Source: Chrysoperla carnea (taxonomy: Eukaryota; Arthropoda; Insecta; Neuroptera; Chrysopidae). From it: DNA of 64,000 nucleotides. The DNA is taken from positions 19,006,640-19,070,639 of the forward strand of contig NC_058342.1 of the NCBI RefSeq assembly GCF_905475395.1, given 5' to 3'. The position numbers and the translations under genes were made by a program. Below the pieces are notes generated by a model that was not told where the DNA came from, searched no databases, and saw only the letters and a program-made list of their open reading frames with translations. Below are positions 36,946 to 48,330 of the stretch, piece after piece; the first letter of the stretch is position 1; every line of letters starts with the position of its first letter.

Positions 36946-39900
36946 CTATATTTAAAAAAATTTTAATTTAAGATATCCAGTATAGTTGAATTAAAAAACT
37001 GGAAAGTGTTGAAAACTTGTCAGGTAGCACCAATTTTGAAAATTGGGGAATTTTCAACCCCCACCAATCTATTATAACAAGAAACAATCTAATGAATATT
37101 TTGCCCCCAGAATTAGCTCCAGAAGATCACGAATCTAAAGGTCTAAATTCTTTAAGACGTGCCATTTTTGACAAAATAAACTGAATCTTTATACATAAAT
37201 TGAAACATAAATTTTATAGGTCGCGAAACACGAATAAGGGTTTCGGGGTCTAAATACAACAATACTACACTACCTACAGTATGAAATATTAAGATATATA
37301 TTTACTTAAAATTCCGCCCAAAAAAAAAAAACTTTTTTGGAAAAACATGGCACGAATTTCGCACGGGAATGTTACTAAAAAAATTCCCCTGGAAGAACTT
37401 TTCGAAGCATAATGTTTATATTTCAATTTTCGCACAAAAAAGTTCTTTTTTTTGTCCAAAACTAGCACGAATTCCGTACTGGAGTATAGCATTGTCAAAT
37501 TTTAACCATGGATTCGTTTTCAGCGACCAAAAAGACCACCTAGAGCAAAATTTCGGAGACTAACTATTCATTAGACTCTTTTTTGTTGGGGTGGTTTGGT
37601 GAGTGTTAAAACTTCTTCAATTTTCAAATGAATACATCTGTCCGACAACTGACAAGTTTTCAACATTTTACAGTATTTTCAGGCTTATTTACTCGACTAA
37701 CAGAGAAACTAAACATAAATATCACTTGAAATAATTTGTTGTAAATTGAAAACAGTTTTTCAAAATAATAGAGAACGTTAACTGGGTTGAAAATATTTTC
37801 CGACTTACTAAGGAGTTTGTAATTTGTTTCCGTAAAGATTCACAATAGGTAAGCAGCAAATCCCTGGAAAAGTGCGTAGAAATGAAAATGACTGATCAAT
37901 CACTTGAAATGATTGCCGTACAGTTTAGACAAAAACGGACTCAAAAGTTTTACCCAAAATTGTTATTTCGTATAATTGTTTCTGCGAAATTACGCACTTT
38001 CGAAAAAAATTTTCTAATAAATCCAATAAAAGTGATTTGTTTTTCTATGAAGACCATTTTTGTTCAAATTGAATGAAGAAACGAACAAAAAGCTATATTT
38101 TTACTACCAATTCCTGTCTCAACTAATCGGTTTACAAAAAAAAGCTACAAACAAAAATTGTTTGCTTATTAATAAAAAACAACGTTTCTAATTTAAAGTG
38201 TTCATCTAATGTTTGACAGTTATGAAACAGAATGAGGTTTTAATTGGACCTGAAAATTTAAATTGAATTCGGGGCCGGTATAAAATGTGTTTCTTTGAAA
38301 CTAACATTTTTCGTTGAAAGCATTTTCCCCGAGTAAATTTATAGAGTTTCAAGCATATGTCAACTTTAAAAAGACATCCTGTATATGGTATGAGTGTAAA
38401 AGGCGGCAAATGTAATTACAGCGGCTAAATAACTAGAACTGGCCCTGGGTAAAATGTAAATAAAGAGCGATAATGGAAATGGAGCTAGTTCATACTTCAA
38501 AAATCATTGATGTTGCTCATTAAATCTTTTATCTCATTTAGCTTTTAATTACAAATATTCGACACACAGATACCATCAAGAAGTGCCCGTTACAACTTTT
38601 TGAATCGAATTTTCTTAAAAATCGTTAATCTTACAAAAAAAAAAAGTAATTGTGTGTTTTATATAGAAAATTTTTTAATATGCAAATTCGATAACTGCAA
38701 TTTTTTCGATAACAGTGGCCTTTAACGAAATAATCGCGAAAAATCATACTTTGTGACATTTGACCCCGGGCAACTTTGGGAGCGGTATACGGATCGATGG
38801 GGACTTTTATTATTTTTTTTAGAATCGCAAATAGAAAGTTCGTGCAGATTTCCGGGAATTTTTCCGAAATGAAATGTCTTTATTCACTGTATTAACAAAT
38901 TTTGCCTTGTTTGTATTTTTTCAGAAGAGAAACTCCAAGATAGTTGTACTTGTACTATAAATCGTAACCCGCGATCGTTTAGAATGCTTCTCACAAATGC
39001 CATACATATGTTAAAGATATCTGTGTTAGAATTTATTACTAAACAATTATTATCGAAAGATAATCTTTGTCTAGATATTTTCGAAAAACCTATTACCCAA
39101 CATTTTCAATACTACAACAAATTATTTCAGGATTAAATCTCTATTTTCTTGTATTATATTGCTACAAAAATTAGATTCGGTTCAAGGAAGGACTAATCCA
39201 GGAAAATTTCAAGGGAAATAGGAAATAGTAAGAAATAGGGTTCTTAGAGCTTCTTCATTTAGAATTGCAAAAAAACATACTTTTTAAATATTTATTAAAA
39301 CAAGTACAAACAAACAATTGACAGAGTTAATTGTTGAAATACCTTGTATAGAAAGTGTTGAAAGTCATCTTGCACTATTTTTAATAAATAAGAAAAGTTT
39401 AAAACCAACACAATTATTTGAACTTTTGTTCTATCTTTACGATTTACAAGATGGGTCCTATGGACACAAAACCAAATTGACCTATGTTACTCATTTACGA
39501 ACTCAAAGTCACTTTTCACGTCTTGAATACGCCATAAAAATTTGAACTTAATATATCTTTTCGTTTTTGAGTTTGGACGGACGGACAACACCGAAAATGG
39601 ACTAATCAGATGATTTTATGAACACCTATACCAAAATTTTGTTCGTAGCATCAATATTATTAAGCGTTACAAACTTGGAACTAAACTTAGCATACCTTGA
39701 TATAAATTTCATACATACAGGGTATAAAAAAAGAACTGTTATATTTTAATACGGTAACCTTGTCGTCTGAAATACGTGGTAGATTGCGTCAAACCCGGTA
39801 GCTCTGATTTTTTAGTCTAATGAATAATTTTTTAACCTCGAAAAAATTTCCGCTTTTTTCATAATTTTGGCGATTATCACCCTAAAGGAGTAGTTTTTGA

Positions 39901-42900
39901 TAGTACCTTTTCAGGACGTTTTTCAAGTAGACTTAATATGAGACTAGAATGGACTCTGTAGACCCAATACTTTCCGAGATAAAGTCTTTCTAAGTTTATC
40001 AACGTAACTTTATACATCAGTACTTATGTCAAATTCGGTAGTTCCGATTTTTAGCAGACTTGTTTAAGATGTCGGCCCAATGAATAATCCAAGTTTGTGA
40101 CCTCGAGCGCACAACGCTGCTTTTTCAAAAATCGAAAAACCGTAAAAATTTCGCCTTTTTTAAGATTTTGGGCGATTATATCCCCAAAGGAATAGTTTTT
40201 GATGTACTAGGATGTTTTTCAAGTAGATTAAATTTGCTACAATATGAGACTAAAATCGTCTCTGTAGACCCAGTAGCTTCCGAGATAAAGCTGTTCAAAA
40301 TTCATCAATTTTCTAACGTCGTAATATTTTAGACAAAATATTGCAAAAAATTGCGAAGTTCGAAAAAATGATAAACTTTGAAAGGCTTTATCTCGGAAAC
40401 TATTAGATCTGCAGAAACCATTCTAGCCTCATATTGTAGAAAATTTTGTGTACTTGAAAAACTTTTTGAAAAGGTACCATCATAAAATAGCCCTTTAGAA
40501 TGATAATCGCCAAAAACTGAAAAAAAAACCCAAATTTTCACGGTTTTTTTTCGATTTTTGATAAAGTTGCGTTCGATGCTCGAGAACTATCGGATTTGAC
40601 GTAAATGATATATAAAGCTTTAGCTCGGAAATTATTGAGTCTACAGTCTCATATTATAGAAAATTTATAGTCGTTTAGGATGTTACTGTACCTCAAAATT
40701 TGTTCTGTTTTTTCAAAAGGATAAGAAACGTATCCCATAAGAAAATTGCAAGAGTTGGAAATATTTTGTCTTTCTCGATAAAAATGATTTTAAAATGTAA
40801 TTTTGACCAAAGAATTACCAAATGAGACCTTTTTTGACGATTGGACGAGTTATTTCTGAAATATCCAATTACAATTTTTTGGGATTTTCTCGATTTTTTC
40901 AGAAATTCAGAAATTTGGGTAAATTTTATGTCTCCCATTTGGATAAACATCATTTTCACGAGTAATTTTAATAAAAAATAAAATAAATAAATAAACATAC
41001 AAAAACAAACAAATATTAAATCCATTTGACAATTGGACGTATAATTTTTAAGATATCACTCAAAATCGTAAAGAAATTCCCGTATAATATGCCGGATTCA
41101 TTGATATCTCAGAAATTTTTGTTTCCCTTTCCTGGAAAATTTCCTGGATCTGCGTTAGATAGTTAGAATAAACAAACCTGATTAGCAAGAATTTCGCTAT
41201 GCGGATTCGGCATACCACTAGGAACCCATATACCATGCATATCACTAGGAGCCCATATACCATGCATACCACCAGGAGCCCATATACCATGCATACCACC
41301 AGGAGCCCACATACCATGCATACCACTAGGAGTATTATCCCGTCGGTCATCTTCGGCTTGGGCTTCACATAATCGTTCATAATCTTTTAAAACATAATAA
41401 TAAAGTAAGTATTTTTGATCTGCACTGAAACTGATTTTTGGCACAGAGTTTTCTTAGGCATACCCACAAAAGCTTATCCTGGCTTTAAGGCAGGCTTAGA
41501 CAACCGAAAATTATGGATTAAAGTGAAATTTCCGGTAGAAATTTATAAATACATTAACTTTCGTTTATTTACATGCGTCGAGGTTGTAGATAATAAAAAA
41601 AACACGTCGAACGTTAACTGAAATTTGACCAAGCCAAGCCACTTTGAAGTTTATGAAAAATATCCGATTTTTAAAAATGAGTATTTCATTTTGTGGGCGA
41701 CATATCTATTTTAGACAAATGTATCAACAGTTCGAAATTCATCTAACCAAGTTGCAGGCATTTGAAAAAAGTCAAAATTTTTTAACACCTTGACGACTGT
41801 TTTCGATTTGATTGAAATTGCCTCGAAAAGAAACAATTTTAACTCAAATTTTTAATTAAAAAAATTTTTGAAAATAAAATAATTCGAACTAGACAAAAGA
41901 TGCTTTATTCAGATTAACTTTTCGAGTCGAAAGTGCCGAATATTTTAGTCAAAAGATGAAAATTTAAAAGATTTGTTAAAATTTTATATTTATTTTTGCT
42001 ATTGTTCACATTAAGATCTGACAAGTCTTAACACGTTGAAGACTGGATTGGATTGAAATTACCTCGAAAAGTAACAATTTTAACCCAAATTTTTTATAAA
42101 AAACTATTGAAAATAAAATGATGCCGAAGCTTTATTCAGATTAATCTTTCTACGATTCGAAAGTGCCAGATACTTTAGTCTAAAGATGAAAATTTAAAAG
42201 ATTTGTTAAAATTTTATATTTATTTTTGCTATTGATCACATTAAGATCTTTGATCTGACAAGTCTTAACACGTTGAAGACTGGATCGGATTGAAATTACC
42301 TCGAAAGGTAACAATTTTAACCCAAATTTTTAATAAAAAACTATTGAAAATAAAATGATGCCGAAGCTTTATTCAGATTAATCTTTCTACGATTCGAAAG
42401 TGCCAGATACTTTAGTCTAAAGATGAAAATTTAAAAGATTTGTTAAAATTTTATATTTATTTTTGCTATTGATCACATTAAGATCTTTGATCTGACAAGT
42501 CTTAACACGTTGAAGACTGGATTGGATTGAAATTACCTCGAAAAGTAACAATTTTAACCCAAATTTTTAATAAAAAACTATTGAAAATAAAATGATGCCG
42601 AAGCTTTATTCAGATTAATCTTTCTATGATTCGAAAGTGCCAGATACTTTAGTCTAAAGATGAAAATTTAAAAGATTTGTTAAAATTTTATATTTATTTT
42701 TGCTATTGATCACATTAAGATCTTTGATCTGACAAGTCTTAACACGTTGAAGACTGGATCGGATTGAAATTACCTCGAAAGGTAACAATTTTAACCCAAA
42801 TTTTTAATAAAAAACTATTGAAAATAAAATGATGCCGAAGCTTTATTCAGATTAATCTTTCTACGATTCGAAAGTGCCAGATACTTTAGTCTAAAGATGA

Positions 42901-43265
42901 AAATTTAAAAGATTTGTTAAAATTTTATATTTATTTTTGCTATTGATCACATTAAGATCTTAGATCTGACAAGTCTTAACACGTTGAAGACTGGATCGGA
43001 TTGAAATTACCACGAAAAGTAACAATTTTAACCCAAATTTTTAATAAAAAAAACTTTAGAAAATAAAATGATGCCTCGAACTAGACAATAGATGCTTTAT
43101 TCAGATTAATCTTTCGACTCGAAAGTGCCAGATACTTTAGTCAAAAGGTGAAAATTTAAAAGATTTGTTTAAATATTATTAAAAAATTTTACACCTGTTA
43201 TTATAATTATAAAATAAAAACTAAAATTAAAATAAAATAAATAAATAATACATACCGCCGTCCAT
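35242..43265 (-). CDS. Unrecognised tandem-repeat protein, three-exon model
   Basis: Model: join of 43256-43265, 41178-41419 and 35242-36945; 651 residues. I recognise no family. Predicted order: an N-terminal stretch rich in Tyr and acidic residues (MDGDQKYLLYYYVLKDYERL), four copies of a nine-residue GGMHGIWAP-like repeat, then three 131-residue repeats with motifs PSYEVGDEPVN, RFDRIYAAGQQYEP and LPTINNIPLDEVGNESKKSY, two shorter 46-residue units, and a C-terminus ending KKDPDED. There is no signal peptide or membrane segment, so a cytoplasmic or nuclear, largely disordered protein is likely. The final exon is firm because its frame stays open for 1.7 kb through repeats; the two upstream exons are inferred from phase and splice sites. 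Its introns hold fold-backs and a 237-bp satellite. No neighbour hints at function. Confidence 0.5.
36946..39299. other. Putative intron of the repeat-protein gene
   Basis: Several short open frames with no coding character and no clear repeat ends. Confidence 0.35.
39300..39727 (-). mobile_element. Family A copy
   Basis: Minus sense, from the tail (caattgacagagttaattg) to ggtataaaa at 39727, with a truncated middle. Confidence 0.75.
39790..40690. repeat. Compound direct and inverted repeat block
   Basis: Two direct copies (about 39790-40010 and 40040-40310) of a unit with gcgattat, gtttttcaagtaga and tccgagataaag, followed by an inverted copy (40340-40690). About 250 bp per unit. Confidence 0.65.
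41178..41419 (-). CDS. Candidate internal exon of the repeat protein, with 9-aa repeats
   Basis: Donor CAG then GTTTGT at 41177; acceptor GTGCAG at 41420 (other AGs at 41425 and 41431 are possible). The frame is closed by TAA just upstream and has no suitable ATG, so it must be spliced. It encodes DQKYLLYYYVLKDYERLCEA, an acidic stretch, then four GGMHGIWAP-like units from a 27-bp minisatellite, and ends HSEILANQ. Its phase-0 end fits the 35242-36945 exon. Confidence 0.45.
41199..41335. repeat. 27-bp minisatellite, about four units
   Basis: Unit phrases ataccatgcataccac recur every 27 bp. In the candidate exon each unit codes for nine residues, so copy number changes keep the frame. Confidence 0.8.
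41760..43175. repeat. 237-bp tandem satellite, about six units
   Basis: The phrase gacaagtcttaacacgttga recurs at 42020, 42257, 42494, 42731 and 42968, exactly 237 bp apart, with a more diverged unit at each end. Inner units are almost identical; outer ones are older. Confidence 0.9.
43256..43265 (-). CDS. Candidate start exon of the repeat protein (ATG plus 7 nt)
   Basis: ATG GAC GGC G followed by GTATGT. The A at -3 and G at +4 suit initiation, and the single overhanging nucleotide completes the first codon of the 41178-41419 exon. Short and therefore weak evidence on its own. Confidence 0.3.
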
Positions 43266-43731
43266 AATTTTGCCAATAAATTGTTACTTTATTGAAAGAT
43301 GTTTTACTAATTATTAAATAAATTCACTTTGTTGATAGACGCCAACATTCATTTTTTTTTTTTTTTCATTCCATAGCAATCTATTTTTCAAAACTTTTTG
43401 CAGCATTTTCGTATTTACTATCATTGTTTTCTTAAATTTACACCCTTTTGTAATTTTGAAACAGTTCTTTGAAATTAAATAATTTTTCGATTCCAATCAC
43501 AGTCACAGTATGCCTGTAACTCCAAAATATATAAAAATTATTTCTTTGTCAAATACATCAGCATTCAACAATCAACGTTTAAATTTTAAAGTCGTTTTAC
43601 ATTGAACTTCTCTATCCTACTCTAACAAATTGTTTAAGTCTCTCTCCTACTCTTATTACTTTGAGCGCTTCTTTTGAAATTTAAACTTTTGATACGAGCA
43701 CATTGACTTTATATAGACTGAGTTAATAGTT

Positions 43732-45290
43732 CTCTTTAATAAAATTAATTTCATGGAGGCAAGTAGATGACAAATTCGGTTTAATCCGATCGAATCTATA
43801 AAATTAAATTTATTGACAGACCTAGATACTATTCTATAAAACTTGAAATCTGGAAGCCGGTCTTGCAGAACGTATAATGGAATACAATGAATTTCCGTTT
43901 ACTTATTACGCCAACTATCTAATAATAAAAGCTCAATCTTGGCCAATGTGTACATTTTAAAATTATTTATTCGTTAAAAGTACGTTTCGTTTTTGGTCCA
44001 ATTGTACATAATTTTTTTTTGCAACGTTTCGGGCCATAGAACGTATACGGCTTCAAAAACCAATAGCTTACTCATGTATTGAGTCAGTACTATCGATCAA
44101 ATGTGTTCTCAACTTTGGACAAATTGTAGCTTTTTTGTCTTCGAATCAAGTTTACCTTTTTGTCTTTGAAACATTTTCTTGTTTCTTATTCTTCATAATC
44201 TGTTTCCCATATGAAATATCAGAAACTAATCAGGTATTGTTAATTTGTTGGGATCTGATCAACAAACAAATTTCAATACTGCGAGGTTCCATCTTGAATC
44301 ATCATTCTCTCTGTTATCCACCTGGAGTTCTTGAATTTTCGTTTTTCAAATGAGTTTTGCATGTTACCAAGTTTTAGTGGATAAAAATCTATAAAAAGCA
44401 AATATTTATAATTAATTTGACAAACAGATCACTTACCTGGCGTAACTTTTAAGATTCTAAAATATCGAAAAGGAAAATTGATAAGAAAAAAACACAATAT
44501 TTATTGGAATAAAATTATTTTATTTGTTACATTGTATCGAACACATTAAGAGTTTTCAACCAAAAAAGGAAATTGGGAATGTTTTTTTTATTTGTGCTTA
44601 CATTTTCCAAAAAGTTACCACAAACAATATTTTCAAAATTATGTTCATATTTTTGGAGTTTATCAAAATCCTGGATAAAATTATTTCGATTATGTAACTT
44701 TTTTCGAGTATAGAGTTTTTCCAATTATACCCCGGTCGACTTTTGTGCATTCGTTATTTCATACATCAGTTTAAAGAAAAAAAAAACCAATTTCGCTTTG
44801 AAAGTTAACAACTCGCTTAAAAAAGCTCGGCCGACAACGATGCATAGTGCTTTTTCTAGAAAAAAGAACAAGCTTGTCAATGGTAATATCGCTTTTCAAG
44901 AAAAATACTTTTCCCACTCTTTAAATCTACTTTCAACAAGTTGAAAGTGCATGCTCTCGATTGACTTTTTTACACCATTATAAATTTTGAGAGATCATAG
45001 GTTTCGGAGGGAGCATTAACATTTTTGACTGAACCCTTCAACCAAACTTAATCCATTTGGTGCCAAATTCGGCGATTTGCCTACTTTCAATGGCTTAATT
45101 TAAAAGATTAACTTAAAAACTGATAACGAGCAGAAATTGTGCATGAATTTAAGGAGCAGAACGAGACCAATATCATTGATCTATCGCCGTAGTGATCAAA
45201 TTTATCTGCTCTCTTTAATAAAATTAATTTCATGGAAGAAAGCAGATGGCAAATTCGTTTTAATCCGATCGAATCCATAAAATAAGCTAT
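43732..45290. repeat. Pair of 80-bp direct copies
   Basis: 43732-43812 and 45209-45290 share taataaaattaatttcatgg and ttaatccgatcgaatc. They lie 1.48 kb apart; the sequence between has no gene. Confidence 0.55.
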
Positions 45291-45327
45291 GTGCAAGTTG
45301 TATATTAAACATCAACATGGTCAACAT

Positions 45328-45486
45328 CAGGCATGAGCGAGTTATTTTAAGTCGAAGTCGCCATTGTTATAACTTTATTGTGTGTTTAATGAGATACGTA
45401 GGCAAAAAAATGTCGTCTCTCTGTCTTACTCGTATTTTAAGTAGGTAGTCTGAGGAACTTCTGCAAGTCCCGTTTGCTCATGCCTG
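45328..45486. mobile_element. hAT-like MITE, 159 bp, with perfect 8-bp target duplication
   Basis: Terminal repeats CAGGCATGAGC and GCTCATGCCTG; duplication GTCAACAT at 45320-45327 and 45487-45494. Confidence 0.85.
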
Positions 45487-45494
45487 GTCAACAT

Positions 45495-46172
45495 ACTGAC
45501 ATGCAGTTTTTACTCTTCAGGTATAAATAAACTCAAAAAATTACATAATCGTTTCGAGTAGAACACAGACATACAATAAATATAAACCGACAGTACTATA
45601 AATACCTTTTTCTGTGTAATTAATTTAAGTTTGTCATTATACCATGAGCGGCTGTAACTTTTGGTGAGAAAAAAATCCCCCTAACAGTCGATACAGAAAA
45701 TTCGATACGAAAATTATCAAAACAAACCACCACGGTATAATAACAGCTGATTTTGTATAAATTATCGATCTATATTTAATATTAAAAATATTTTGCTTGC
45801 TAATAACTTTTTAATTTTTCACTTTCCATACAATAAAACAAATATTTAGAACCTTTTTCACAATAAAAAATATAAAAAAGATTGGGATTTGATTTTCTTT
45901 ATTTATTTATTTATTTATTTTTTTTTTAATTTTTAAATTTATTTTTTTATTTAAATTATTAATAAATAATAATAAAATGGTTTTGTGTTTAATTAATTGT
46001 TTATTTTTCTGACATATATATATTTTTTTTAATATCCATATTTATTTTTTAACATCTATAACAAATATGCGTATTTTTTGAGAAAAAGGAATCTTCATTT
46101 TGAAAATATTCGTAAACATATTCCTTAGTTATTTGGAATGTCGTTTTTTTTTTTTAAATAATTAAACGGGAT
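45495..46172. other. Intergenic, low-complexity
   Basis: A TTTA-type tract at about 45898-45960. Nothing else. Confidence 0.45.
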
Positions 46173-46910
46173 CAGGGTTGTCTTAATCACACAGCCAATT
46201 GGACTAAACTTCAAGAACGCCAACTTTTTAATATAAAGCATAATTAACACGCTTCGCGTTATAATGTAGTCATCATCAGTATAAATTATTATATATTACA
46301 AATTTTGTGACTCATTCTAGATCATCCTTGAAGAAAAATAAACTCCTTTCGACCGTTTGTTGTTGCTCTAACTTGTCTTTCATTTTTTTCTCGTTTAAGT
46401 GTTATTTTTATGAGCTAAAAGCCAGTGAGGATTTTTAGTGCGAAAAATAATACAAACCTCACTTAGCCACATCCTTGATCAGGATTTATTCGAAGGTTTT
46501 ATTATTATAAAAAACGGGATTCTAAATTCCGAATTTAGAACCCCGTTTTTTGGATTTTATAAATTCGTAGAAAAACTTTTAAAGGCCGCAAATAGAATAT
46601 TCTTGTAGGAAATCAAAAATTTTGCGAGTGTTATGTCGGCATAGAATTTTCGTTTACTGTCGGAATATGTTAATTGCGGCCCTATATGCAACAGTTGGTA
46701 AAACACTGATGCATAAAGAAAAGTTGTATCTTGATTAGATTAAAAGAAGCTAAAGCTTGTAGTCTAATTAGGCTACAACCTTAGGGCATTAGTGTTTTTA
46801 GTGGCGATAATTTTAGCGATTGACTAAAACGATTGTATATTTTGTTATGAAAAAGGCGCATTATTATTACTTCTTAGCCGAAGTTAGCCGAATATATTAA
46901 GACAACCCTG
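46173..46910. mobile_element. Non-autonomous DNA element, 738 bp
   Basis: Perfect 15-bp terminal repeats CAGGGTTGTCTTAAT and complement. The flanks AACGGGAT and AACAGGGT are an imperfect 8-bp match, compatible with hAT. A palindrome (aacgggattctaaattccg and complement) lies at about 46513-46550. Confidence 0.75.
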
Positions 46911-47933
46911 AACAGGGTGAAATTTTTTTATCTGTGATGTACATTATATTAACGAATATACATTATAGCACATGAAATTATCCTGTTGGATACGACATCG
47001 CGAAGGATAATTTAAAATATTATACGTTTTTTTTTTTAAATTTTTTTTTTTTTTTTTTTGGACGAACGAGTTTTTCATCTATTTTTCTTTCTACTATTTA
47101 TATATTTTTTTCTTCTATTTAAAACATAAATTTAAATATGGCGACTGTGAATGGAATTTTTTTTTTGTAGAGGAGAAAAGTAGGAAATATCAGGCGAACA
47201 TTTAACAAATTTTTTTTTTGTTTTCCATTAGTTTTGAAACATTTTCACGTCAAAACATCAAATTGTGTGGATCAACATTTTATAAAAACAATACAACGAG
47301 GGTTTACAAAACGAAAATTCATTATTTTTTAATACTTTTCAAAATTGAAAATTTTTATTCGATTTGCCATACTCAATTTATACTGCCTGTACTAACATAT
47401 GACGTTGAAAAGCGAATAAACACGATTAAATCTATCGTTCTTTTCCCCTTCTCTTAAAATAGATCAGAGGTTCTCATACTTATTTCGGTCAACCACCCAC
47501 ATCGAGAATCTATTATTTTTCAGGACCTCCCAAAAACTGTGTTATCAGTCTTATCCCTATTACATTTATCCTATACATTAGCCTTACTGTATAGCAAGAT
47601 TATGAAAATTAAATTAAAATTGGCGAATATCTCTATGGCGATATTCAACAATGACATCACTTTTAAAGAGTCTTACTCTTTGTTTTGCATCTGTAGAGAA
47701 TTTAGACCAGATATGGCAGAGATGGAATTGGATTCTTAAAATCCCTATTATTGAATATTCCAAATAAAGTAATGACTGCGTTTTGTCGAAAAGAACGGTC
47801 GTGAACATCCAAGAATAGGGTAATACACCCATTTTTGAAAAGTGTCTCAATTCCATAGTGCTAATAAACTACTAACAAAAAACACAAAATTTTTATTTAG
47901 TCGATAAGTGTCAATAAAAAAATATTTTCGAAT

Positions 47934-48330
47934 AATGTGCCGGATTTAATGTGCCAGAATCTACTCTTTATAGAATAATTCAGAATAAAGACAACATTCA
48001 ATCATAAAGTTCTAAAGGACAAGGAAAACTAAAACGTATACGTTTATCAGAATATTCGGAACTTGAACAGTGTTTGTTAACATGGGTCAAGCATGGTTCC
48101 GATAAGTGGGCCGATGATTAAAGAAAAGATACAAGATTTCGCACAAAGGCTCGGTATTCATATTTTGTGTAACAACAATGGTTGATTTGTAGGGTTTATT
48201 TGTACGGTATAGTTTTCAAAGCAATTGGATGAGAAGACCCGGATATCTGAGACACTGGGTAAGTGGAATACCTCTGTGAGACAAATTTGCAGGCCCCTTG
48301 ATGTCTCACTTAGCCAGGTTCCACTGTATA
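47934..48330 (+). mobile_element. pogo-like element, 5'-truncated
   Basis: Keeps the transposase stretch ESTLYRIIQNKDNIQS and then frame damage, plus the right terminal repeat (tagccaggttccactgta). Third member of the 12091/16198 family. The 155-codon frame at 48225-48692 runs out of it and is not a gene. Confidence 0.65.

Noticed and set aside
41060..41380. Minus frame with repeated hydrophobic VCMVYGLLV units
   Set aside because: Same minisatellite in another frame; the alternative frame joins the repeat-protein model by phase, this one does not.
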